DNA of 64,000 nt from the NCBI GenBank assembly GCA_032252755.1, contig JAVUPY010000017.1, forward strand, positions 1-64,000. Direction: 5' to 3'. This DNA comes from Terriglobia bacterium (GTDB lineage: Bacteria; Acidobacteriota; Terriglobia; Terriglobales; Acidobacteriaceae). A model generated the notes under the pieces. It was not told the DNA's origin. It worked only from the letters and a program-made list of their open reading frames with translations, and did not search any database. The position numbers and the translations under genes are program-made. Positions 51,485-57,925 of the stretch are shown in pieces; positions within the stretch are counted from its first letter, which is position 1; each line of letters opens with the position of its first letter.

Positions 51485-53593
51485 TTACCTCGTGAATCTC
51501 ACCGCGATCTTCGACCCAATGGGCAATTTCGTTCCTGGCGCGGGCGATTGCTCTCGCGCGATGCCGCTGCCGAGAATCGCCAACTCGAAGCCGGCTTCCT
51601 GGGCCTTCGCCACCGCCGTCCGCAGGGGCATACCGACGAGCGAGGGAACAACCTGGCCGTCTTCGGCGTCAAGAATAACCGTGCCTTGCGCCGGCGTGGG
51701 GTTCGGGTTCGGGAGCGGCGGACCATCTGAAACGGATTGCTTCATCGAGGCTTGCATAACTCCGCCGGACTTAGCTGTTGAGTTGGGCGTCGCATCGGCT
51801 TCGGTTTCCAGGGGCTCCCCAACATGCTCGTCGTCGCCATCGCTTAGGTCTTCATTCTTCAGCTTCGCGAGCATGCTTTTCCGCTGCGAGTCGGTCTTGA
51901 TCTCCGCATCGTGAGGAACATTCAAGTACGCCAGGACCTTTTGCGCGATCCGCGCGAACACCGGTGCTGAAACCTGGCCGCCTTGGTGCAAGCCCTTGGG
52001 CGAGTCGAGGCTCACCACGATGGTTAGCGCCGGATTATTGACCGGCGCAAAACCTGCAAACGTCGCAACGTAATTTGTTTGAGAGTAACGGCCAGTCGCA
52101 GGATCCACTTTCTGCGCGGTACCGGTTTTACCCGCGCTCGTATAGCCATTCAGAATCGCGCGGCGCGCGGTGCCGAACAACACAACCTGTTCCATCAGTC
52201 TCTTCATGGTTGCCGCGGTCATCGTGGAGATGACCCGGTGCTGTTGCGGCGGTCGAAAGACGATTTGCTGGTAAAGACTGCTGGGCTCCGTCAATCCCGC
52301 GACTACCCGTGGCGGCGTGTAGATCCCGTCGTTCGCAACCGTCGAAATCATCGAGGCAAGTTGCAGCGGAGTTACCCCGACTTCCTGCCCAATGGACATC
52401 GCGCCGATTGATGATGCCGACCAGCGGCTCGGGGGCTTCACCAGCCCGCGCGTCTCCCCGGGCAGTTCAATTCCCGTATGCTGCCCGAACCCGTAATCGC
52501 GAATGTATTTGTAAAAACGATCCGGACCGAGACGTAGTCCCATTTTCACCGCCGCGACGTCGCTCGATTCGGCGTACGCCTTCTCCAGGGTTACAGTCCC
52601 GATGTGGTGTGCGTCCCGTATGCGAATCCCGCCGACATTGATGTACCCGGGATCGCAATCCGTGATCTCGTCCGTTTTCGCCAGGTGGTCTTCGAAAACC
52701 GCTGAGTAGGTAACCGTCTTAAACACCGAACCGGGCTCGTAGACATCGCTTACGGCATGGTTCTTCAGCGCGGCCGGAGTAATTTGTTTTGAAATGTTCG
52801 GATTAAACGTTGGCCTGTTTGCCAGGGCCAGTATTTCGCCCGTCCGCGGGTTTTGTACCACCACTGTCCCGGAAGCCGCGTGCGTATCCGCCATCGCTTG
52901 GGCGAGCTCGGTCTCTACAATGTATTGAATCTTCTCGTCGATGGTGAGGACCACGTTCTGACCCGGGTCCGGACGCTTTTCGATGCTGCCGAGCGATTTG
53001 CGCCGCGCGTCGAGCGAGATCACCATCTTGCCCGGCGTGCCGCGCAGTTGCTCATCGTACTCGCGCTCGATACCGGCAAGCCCCTCGTCATCAAGACCGA
53101 CATAACCAAGCACCTGCGCGGTTAATTCGCGGTTGGGATAAAACCGCTTCGGCTCCTGCTGGAAGTAGATTCCCTTCAAATTCAGAGCGCGTATCCGCGC
53201 CGACACATCGCCATCAACCTTGCGCGCAATCCACGCGAAGTTTCGCGACCCCTTCAACCGCGCAAGCAGTTCGCGCGGATCCGTCTTCAGAATCCTTCCG
53301 AGTATCGATGCCGTCGAGGCTTGATCTGGAATTTCGCTGGGAACCGCAAACACCGAGTCAACCATGATCGACATCGCCAGTTCCTGCCCGTTGCGGTCAT
53401 AAATAACTCCGCGCCGTGGAGCGACATCGACCGTACGCTGCTGCTGACGCTCAGCCCTGTCAACGAAAAACCCGTATTGGAAGATTTGTAGATAGACGAG
53501 CCGTCCGCAGATCGCAACGGCCCAAAAGCAAAGAAAAATGACAAAAAGATAAAGTCTTGGTTTGGCTCCGTTCGCTGCTGTAGTGGATGCCAT
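51485..53593 (-). CDS. ftsI: Septal peptidoglycan transpeptidase FtsI (PBP3) with a PASTA domain
   Basis: Class B penicillin-binding protein, 702 aa with the start at 53593. One N-terminal membrane helix (YLFVIFLCFWAVAICGRLV), dimerisation domain with RRGVIYDRNGQELA, then the transpeptidase: SxxK as GSVFKT, second motif as ESSD instead of the common SxN, and KTGTA in SAGKTGTAQ. After it come a spacer rich in Asp, Glu and Ser and one PASTA domain (VPSLVGMPLRTAVAKAQEAG) at the end. The upstream extension to 53719 crosses intergenic hairpins and is rejected. Works with FtsW and FtsL at the septum. Confidence 0.95.
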   Translation of the reverse strand: MASTTAANGAKPRLYLFVIFLCFWAVAICGRLVYLQIFQYGFFVDRAERQQQRTVDVAPRRGVIYDRNGQELAMSIMVDSVFAVPSEIPDQASTASILGRILKTDPRELLARLKGSRNFAWIARKVDGDVSARIRALNLKGIYFQQEPKRFYPNRELTAQVLGYVGLDDEGLAGIEREYDEQLRGTPGKMVISLDARRKSLGSIEKRPDPGQNVVLTIDEKIQYIVETELAQAMADTHAASGTVVVQNPRTGEILALANRPTFNPNISKQITPAALKNHAVSDVYEPGSVFKTVTYSAVFEDHLAKTDEITDCDPGYINVGGIRIRDAHHIGTVTLEKAYAESSDVAAVKMGLRLGPDRFYKYIRDYGFGQHTGIELPGETRGLVKPPSRWSASSIGAMSIGQEVGVTPLQLASMISTVANDGIYTPPRVVAGLTEPSSLYQQIVFRPPQQHRVISTMTAATMKRLMEQVVLFGTARRAILNGYTSAGKTGTAQKVDPATGRYSQTNYVATFAGFAPVNNPALTIVVSLDSPKGLHQGGQVSAPVFARIAQKVLAYLNVPHDAEIKTDSQRKSMLAKLKNEDLSDGDDEHVGEPLETEADATPNSTAKSGGVMQASMKQSVSDGPPLPNPNPTPAQGTVILDAEDGQVVPSLVGMPLRTAVAKAQEAGFELAILGSGIAREQSPAPGTKLPIGSKIAVRFTR

Positions 53594-53630
53594 CCGTATC
53601 CCTGATCGTAGTTCTTGAATGTTGTTGGTG

Positions 53631-53665
53631 GCCCCACATCTGCCGCGGTTAGCGGATGTGGGGTT
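53631..53665. repeat. Dispersed palindromic element, copy C
   Basis: Arms CCCCACAT and ATGTGGGG (53632-53639, 53655-53662) with an inner CCGC/GCGG pair. Sits in the ftsL-ftsI gap, so it is transcribed as a hairpin in the ftsI leader. Related to 24483-24517 and 28816-28850. Confidence 0.65.
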
Positions 53666-53691
53666 ACCGCATCCCGTCCTTTGAGATACCA

Positions 53692-53719
53692 ATGGCGGTC
53701 CCACCTTGTGGACCGCCAT
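53692..53719. repeat. Perfect 10-bp hairpin in the ftsL-ftsI gap
   Basis: ATGGCGGTCC / GGACCGCCAT with CAC/GTG pairing further inside after a one-base bulge. No U-run follows on either strand, so it is not a classical terminator. Possibly an mRNA-stability or attenuation hairpin. Confidence 0.65.
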
Positions 53720-53755
53720 CCTTTCGCCTAAGACTCTGGTTGAAGTCCGGCAAAA

Positions 53756-54268
53756 CTATTGCGACAGGCTGACGACCGAAATCCCTGCTCGCGCCATTAC
53801 CGGACCATTCGAGTCAGGCGCCGCGTCCATCTGCTGAACCTGACCGGCAGCCGGAACTTCAAACCCCATCGAGCGAGACAACTTGTCGATCCGCTCTGGA
53901 TTCCGCAACGAAGCGTCTTCGAGTCGCAGCTCCCGGTTCTGCTCGATCAACTGGTCGCGCTGCGCCTTCGCCGCTTCAATGTTGTACCCGTACTCGATCG
54001 CCCGGAAATGCTGCCACACGTACACCGTGCACAAAACGAAAACCACCGCGGCTGCGATCATGAACATCCGCATCTCGCGCTTCCGCCCAGGATCGTCGAT
54101 CTTCACCAGGCGCGAGTTATCGATCGTCTTTTGAAAGTACACTTCCGGCGAGCCGGGAACGAAACGTCGCGCCGCGGCGCGCGACGGCAACTTCGTCTCG
54201 GCAACGCTCTTGACGCGCGAGAGCAACGCTTCCTGCAAACTCGAAGTGGCAACAGCCCAGACCGACAT
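53756..54268 (-). CDS. ftsL: FtsL-like division protein
   Basis: 170-aa bitopic protein. A cytoplasmic N-terminus of ~65 residues, one membrane helix (MFMIAAAVVFVLCTVYVW, about 68-87), then a coiled coil with a leucine-type heptad (AKAQRDQLIEQNRELRLEDASLRNPERIDKLSRSMGF) ending in the DPxxIExxAR-like NPERIDKLSRSMG. Position between rsmH and ftsI and topology identify it as FtsL despite low sequence conservation. It would recruit FtsQ/FtsB and activate FtsWI. The N-terminal region is longer than in E. coli (38 aa), as is common in other phyla. Start overlaps the small upstream gene (TAATG). Confidence 0.85.
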   Translation of the reverse strand: MSVWAVATSSLQEALLSRVKSVAETKLPSRAAARRFVPGSPEVYFQKTIDNSRLVKIDDPGRKREMRMFMIAAAVVFVLCTVYVWQHFRAIEYGYNIEAAKAQRDQLIEQNRELRLEDASLRNPERIDKLSRSMGFEVPAAGQVQQMDAAPDSNGPVMARAGISVVSLSQ

Positions 54269-54444
54269 TACGCTACCCCCATCAATAGCGGCGCATTCAA
54301 CGGACGATAGAACTGCTGCTGGCCCGGAGGTAGCAGGACCGGGATCTTTTCGATCTCCTCCTGCAGCCGGACCTTGGTCTCGGCCTGATTCTCAGCCTTC
54401 TGAACCATATCCAGAAGCTCGTCAATCGTCGTACCGGTAAACAT
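54268..54444 (-). CDS. Small conserved-looking dcw gene of unknown function
   Basis: 58-aa hydrophilic ORF between rsmH and ftsL, ending TAATG in overlap with the ftsL start, which argues that it is translated. It begins MFTGTTIDELLDMVQKAENQ with an AAGG nine bases upstream; the frame is open to a GTG at 54510 (80 aa), but those codons coincide with DnaA-box-like 9-mers. The sequence predicts a helix (DELLDMVQKAENQAETKVRL), then a Pro/Gln-rich tail. No membrane span. I do not recognise the family; its position suggests a role in division or in coupling ftsL translation. Confidence 0.65.
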   Translation of the reverse strand: MFTGTTIDELLDMVQKAENQAETKVRLQEEIEKIPVLLPPGQQQFYRPLNAPLLMGVA

Positions 54445-54481
54445 AACCATCAACCTTTCCACCTGATCCACAACCTGGAAC

Positions 54482-54511
54482 TTATTCACATTACCCACAG
54501 AATTTTCCACA
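54482..54511 (+). promoter_or_regulatory. Cluster of three DnaA-box-like 9-mers
   Basis: TTATTCACA (54482-54490), TTACCCACA (54491-54499) and TTTTCCACA (54503-54511) all point the same way. The first and third fit TTWTNCACA exactly, the second has one mismatch. They lie in the rsmH-ftsL interval. Confidence 0.45.
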
Positions 54512-54541
54512 TCACCGCAAAACCAATTTGGAAAATCCTAA

Positions 54542-55552
54542 TCATCTCGTTCTCCTCGCGGCTCGCATCTTGGCGCTACGGCTCCGCGGATTCCCTGCGA
54601 TCTCTTCCTCGTCTGCCGTGACCGGCTTGCGTGTCAGCACCTCCCAGGTGCCTTCGCGCGCGCCCTCGCGCAGCGCATCTTTCACCATCCGGTCTTCCAA
54701 CGAGTGAAAGCTGATCATCACCAGCCTTCCCTCTTTCCGAAGCACCTTGGGCGCTGCCTCGAGCAGCGCCCCCAGGTCTTCCAGTTCGCGGTTTACGAAT
54801 ATTCGGAGAGCTTGAAAAGTCAATGTCGCTGGATGAATTCGCCGTTCCGCTTGTTCTGGTTTGCGGGGCCCCCGGCGCGAGCCGCTTTTGCTCGCGATGG
54901 GGCTTTTCATTGGCCGGGCCGCGGCCGATACAACTTGTGCTAGATGAGCGGTCGTTCTTATCGGCCGCGCCCGAACAATGGCTCTGGCGATTCTCCGCGA
55001 CCTCCTTTCCTCACCGAATTCGTAAATCAGGTCGGCGAGTGTTTTCTCGTCGAACTGGTTTACCACTTGATCGGCGGTCAACTCGGCTTGCGGGTTCATC
55101 CGCATGTCGAGCGGTCCTTCCGCCTGAAAACTGAATCCACGCGCAGGGTCTTCGAACTGCATCGAGCTCACTCCCAGGTCCGCGAGCAATCCGTTCAGCG
55201 ATCCCGGCTCCACTCTCGTCGCAACTTCTGCATACGAGGCATGCACCAGGGTCACGGAAGGCCAATCACTGCGCAGTTCCTGCGGAGGCTCCAACAACCG
55301 CCTGCGGGCCAACTCCAGCGCTCGCGTGTCCTTATCGAAGCCAATCAAACGACCCTGTGCGCCGAGGCGTTTTGCAATTTCGAAACTGTGCCCGCCCAGG
55401 CCCACCGTGGCGTCCAGATAAGTCCCGCCGCGCTGAACGGCCAGGAAATCGATCGCCTGTTTCAAAAGAACCGATACATGGCCAAACTTGCCTTTGCCAT
55501 GCGCGCCCCTCTGAGCGCTGGGGTCGAACTCCCTGTCGCTGTCGTCCGTCAC
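54542..55552 (-). CDS. rsmH: 16S rRNA (cytosine(1402)-N4)-methyltransferase
   Basis: SAM-dependent methyltransferase (formerly MraW) acting on 16S rRNA C1402. 336 aa with GHVSVLLKQAIDFLAV, the SAM motif YLDATVGLGGHSFEIAKRL, GFDKDTRALELA, DLGVSSMQFEDPARGFSF, and near the C-terminus MISFHSLEDRMVKDALREGA. The start is a GTG at 55552 that overlaps the mraZ stop by one base (TAGTG). An insert rich in Arg/Pro (about residues 215-240, ARPMKSPIASKSGSRRGPRK) is longer than usual. Confidence 0.96.
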   Translation of the reverse strand: MTDDSDREFDPSAQRGAHGKGKFGHVSVLLKQAIDFLAVQRGGTYLDATVGLGGHSFEIAKRLGAQGRLIGFDKDTRALELARRRLLEPPQELRSDWPSVTLVHASYAEVATRVEPGSLNGLLADLGVSSMQFEDPARGFSFQAEGPLDMRMNPQAELTADQVVNQFDEKTLADLIYEFGEERRSRRIARAIVRARPIRTTAHLAQVVSAAARPMKSPIASKSGSRRGPRKPEQAERRIHPATLTFQALRIFVNRELEDLGALLEAAPKVLRKEGRLVMISFHSLEDRMVKDALREGAREGTWEVLTRKPVTADEEEIAGNPRSRSAKMRAARRTR

Positions 55553-55995
55553 TAGATGCCCAACTTACCCAAAGTTTCCGCATCTTCAGGAGTGAACGGC
55601 TGCGCTTCCATCTCCTTCTTGAACTCTTCCGCGTTGCGCACTTCCAGGTTCGTCAGGTTCCCGAATACGAGTACTTCGCCTTTAATGTTCGCGCTCTCGC
55701 GCAGAAGGCTCGGAACCAGCAAACGCCCCTGTCCGTCCATCTCGACAACCTGCCCGTAGTAGTTGGTGCGATCGAGAAACTTCTTCTTCGTCGGATTGAA
55801 AGTCGGCAACGCTGCCAACTTCTGCTCGATCCGCTCCCACTCTTCCATCGGGTAAATCTGCGCGACCTTCCCATCCAGGCTCGTGATGTAGAACTTCAGC
55901 GAGCTGTACTTCTCGTCCAGCACGCGCTTGAAGTCCGCCGGGACCTTCAACCGTCCCTTTTCGTCGATCCGGGTTGGAGAGTTGCCGCGAAACAT
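55552..55995 (-). CDS. mraZ: Transcriptional regulator MraZ
   Basis: DNA-binding regulator of the dcw cluster with two AbrB/SpoVT-like half-domains. 147 aa from MFRGNSPTRIDEKGRLKVP, with the two signature repeats DEKGRLKVPADFK and DGQGRLLVPSLLR. E. coli MraZ starts the same way, so I use the ATG at 55995. The frame is open to ATG 56100, adding 35 residues (MSKQGHWGSW...) with no family match; that start lies only 15 bp from the operator-like repeats, so the longer form cannot be excluded. MraZ rings bind direct repeats upstream of their own gene; such repeats are seen at 56145-56189. Confidence 0.94.
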   Translation of the reverse strand: MFRGNSPTRIDEKGRLKVPADFKRVLDEKYSSLKFYITSLDGKVAQIYPMEEWERIEQKLAALPTFNPTKKKFLDRTNYYGQVVEMDGQGRLLVPSLLRESANIKGEVLVFGNLTNLEVRNAEEFKKEMEAQPFTPEDAETLGKLGI

Positions 55996-56114
55996 ACTTG
56001 CTAGCTCGTCCAAGAGCTGCCAATCTTGCTGGTTCGGCCCCTTTTGAAGCTTTTTCGAACCCATTGCTGTCCAGGAGCCCCAGTGGCCTTGCTTCGACAT
56101 CGAGTTGTTGGTCG

Positions 56115-56189
56115 ACCACTTTTTGGTTCATCTGAGAACCGGCCACCACGACCAACCACCTTGCTCCACTTCGTACCACTTTGGACCAC
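56115..56189 (-). promoter_or_regulatory. MraZ operator: 10-bp-phased GTGG repeats
   Basis: On the minus strand GTGG occurs with exact 10-bp spacing at 56189, 56179, 56169, 56159 and 56149 (first base on that strand), often preceded by AA, and a sixth AAAGTGG lies in phase three turns on (56119). This matches the direct-repeat form of known MraZ boxes (TGGGN-N5 in E. coli, AAAGTG in mycoplasmas). It covers the predicted transcription start. Confidence 0.75.
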
Positions 56190-56217
56190 ATCCTACGCCT
56201 AACTGGTTGTGTGTCAA
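56190..56217 (-). promoter_or_regulatory. dcw (mraZ) promoter
   Basis: TTGACA (56212-56217) and TAGGAT (56190-56195) on the minus strand, 16-bp spacer. The -35 is perfect, the -10 matches four of six. It sits immediately upstream of the MraZ-box array. Confidence 0.6.
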
Positions 56218-56545
56218 TAACTTTTTTAATGTGGAAAACGCGGACGGACATGTCCTTCAGGTAGTCTTTTGGGTTGCTGCGAATGAAGTCGAGGAATTGT
56301 GGTGTGACTCCCACCAGCCACAATCTTTAGCGTTTACTTCCGTGGTTCATGCGAACTAGCCCGTATAACTCGCGTTTTCACATTCCGCGTGGAGCCCCGG
56401 CTCCCTTTTGCAGGTACTAGCATTTTGTATCGAGCGGGTCGCTCCGGGTGGTCGAAGGTAGACTAAATTCCGTGTGGTGGTAAAAAGTGGAGCCCCGCGG
56501 GAATTTCGGGCAGCCGATGAACGTCAAAACCGACACTAAGTGATT
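56218..56545. other. Intergenic region upstream of the dcw promoter
   Basis: 328 bp with no ORF of note. A TGTGGAAAA (56230-56238, a DnaA-box-like TTTTCCACA on the minus strand) lies 13 bp upstream of the -35. GGAGCC-CC-GGCTCC followed by CTTTT (56391-56408) is a weak hairpin. Confidence 0.45.
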
Positions 56546-56701
56546 ATGTGGCTACACCTGCTTGGGTCATGTCTAACGGCACTGTTCTTCCTCGGACTCA
56601 TGGGTTCCACCATTGTGGCTGTGCTCTTTCTCGTCGAATTGTTCGGAACTGTGTTGCACGGTGAGCACAATCGGGAGGATGAACCGATCCCCAGTTCTTG
56701 A
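56546..56701 (+). CDS. Small single-span membrane protein
   Basis: 51-aa ORF: a hydrophobic N-terminal half (MWLHLLGSCLTALFFLGLMG and STIVAVLFLVELFG) followed by an acidic tail HGEHNREDEPIPSS. The pattern of a Gly-Ser break within the hydrophobic stretch and Glu at its end resembles short membrane proteins I have seen in acidobacterial genomes, but I cannot confirm. No strong ribosome-binding site. It diverges from the dcw promoter. Confidence 0.5.
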   Translation: MWLHLLGSCLTALFFLGLMGSTIVAVLFLVELFGTVLHGEHNREDEPIPSS

Positions 56702-56738
56702 GGGAGAGTCGCGAGACCCTATGTCTTCTTCGCTGCGG

Positions 56739-56777
56739 CTGCCCCACCCTCTCGCAAGAGCGAGAAGGATAGGGCAG
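56739..56777. repeat. Long imperfect hairpin downstream of the exported-protein gene
   Basis: CTGCCCCACCCTCTCGC pairs with GCGAGAAGGATAGGGCAG over about 16 bp with a short AAGA-type loop. It lies 24 bases past the stop of the minus-strand gene at 56801 and may end its transcript, though no U-run follows. Confidence 0.5.
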
Positions 56778-56800
56778 GAGTGAGACAGTACGCCACCAGC

Positions 56801-57703
56801 CTACTGGCCGATTCTCACGGCTTCACCAAACGAATACTGCGTCCCGATCGGACCGGAGTTCATGTTCAGGCCAAACGCCTTCTTGCCCTCGTCGTATAGA
56901 ACCCCGCGGACGGGAGCCGTTGCAGTGATACCCAAGTTCGGAAAGTCGATGTTGAGAATCGACACAAAAGAACAGTCTGGATTAACCGTCGTAGTCCCCC
57001 AGACGGGCAGTTCGATATTGCCTGTGGGTCCCAGTTTCTCGTAAAGCGTGCCCGTAAACTCACCCGTCATCGAAACATTCATCCGAATTAGCAATGCGTC
57101 AGAGAAGATAGGGTACGGGGTGTCAAACCGCACCAGGTTTTCCACGGTCCACAAGTAGCTACCCTGAGCGGTCTGCTGCCCGCAACTATTCGGCGGATCG
57201 CCGGGCTTGCCGATGCGGTGAGTTTCGCCGACATAGGTTAGGGTAGGAACACCCGTCTCCGTAGGAATGGAGCGACTCTCGCGACCGTTGTCGAAAGAAA
57301 TGAAACGTTCTTCGACAGTGTATGTGCTGCCGAAAAGGTTGAACGGGAATTGTAGCTTGCCCGTGCAATCTGCGTTCAACTCCGTGACCGTCACCTCCAC
57401 CGGCACCGGATCAGGCCCACTGCTGAATGACCCGATCCTGATCCAGTAAAAACCCTTGCCGATTCCGTTGCCATCGAAGGTGACTTCCCCGATGGCGACG
57501 AACGGCGATAACGCACCAGCCCAGTGCAACGGATACGGCTCCGAGTTTGGATCCAGGATCGCGCTTGATCCTTTCTCGGCGATCGCGTAGGTTCCCGTCA
57601 GACTCTTCAGATTGCACGGCCCTTGAGCCTGCGCCGCCGGGCCAGTCAGACCGAGGGTCATTAGCAAAAATGCAACGACAACAATTGTGATTCTCGTTTT
57701 CAT
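56801..57703 (-). CDS. Exported protein of unknown function
   Basis: 300-aa protein with a clear signal peptide (MKTRITIVVVAFLLMTLGLTGPAAQAQ) and four cysteines after it (CNLKSLTG, ADCTGKL, NSCGQQ, PDCSFVS) that could form disulfides. The body is beta-rich with repeated G-x-Y/F turns and a pair of similar segments (EVTFDGNGIGKGFYWI; ADCTGKLQF and TGEFTGTLYEKLG; PDCSFVSIL), suggesting an internal duplication of a GxYxx/DGNG type fold common in secreted acidobacterial proteins. The start at 57703 has AAGGAA upstream; the 128 residues further upstream are not coding. No function can be given. Confidence 0.75.
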   Translation of the reverse strand: MKTRITIVVVAFLLMTLGLTGPAAQAQGPCNLKSLTGTYAIAEKGSSAILDPNSEPYPLHWAGALSPFVAIGEVTFDGNGIGKGFYWIRIGSFSSGPDPVPVEVTVTELNADCTGKLQFPFNLFGSTYTVEERFISFDNGRESRSIPTETGVPTLTYVGETHRIGKPGDPPNSCGQQTAQGSYLWTVENLVRFDTPYPIFSDALLIRMNVSMTGEFTGTLYEKLGPTGNIELPVWGTTTVNPDCSFVSILNIDFPNLGITATAPVRGVLYDEGKKAFGLNMNSGPIGTQYSFGEAVRIGQ

Positions 57704-57925
57704 CGTCGATTCCTTCTGCGGTTGATGTCTGGACGACATCGCTCGCTGACTGCAGGCAGTGGCAACTATTCTGTTCAGGCAGCGACGTATAGCAATAGAC
57801 ACTCCCTTGCTTAGTTCTTGTTTTGCCCTTGCCGCGTTCATCATTGGCATAGCGGGGTTTAACGTTGACCGAAAAGTCCCGCGGGGGTACGCTTTCGGCG
57901 CGGCGATTACCGCAGGACTGCGACA

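Noticed and set aside
53594-53719. N-terminal extension of FtsI
   Set aside because: It consists of translated intergenic hairpins; the membrane helix and ribosome-binding site support 53593.
55552-56323. Longer or alternative frames over mraZ (213-aa ORF and 35-residue extension)
   Set aside because: The 213-aa frame is a shadow; the extension does not match MraZ and crowds the operator repeats.
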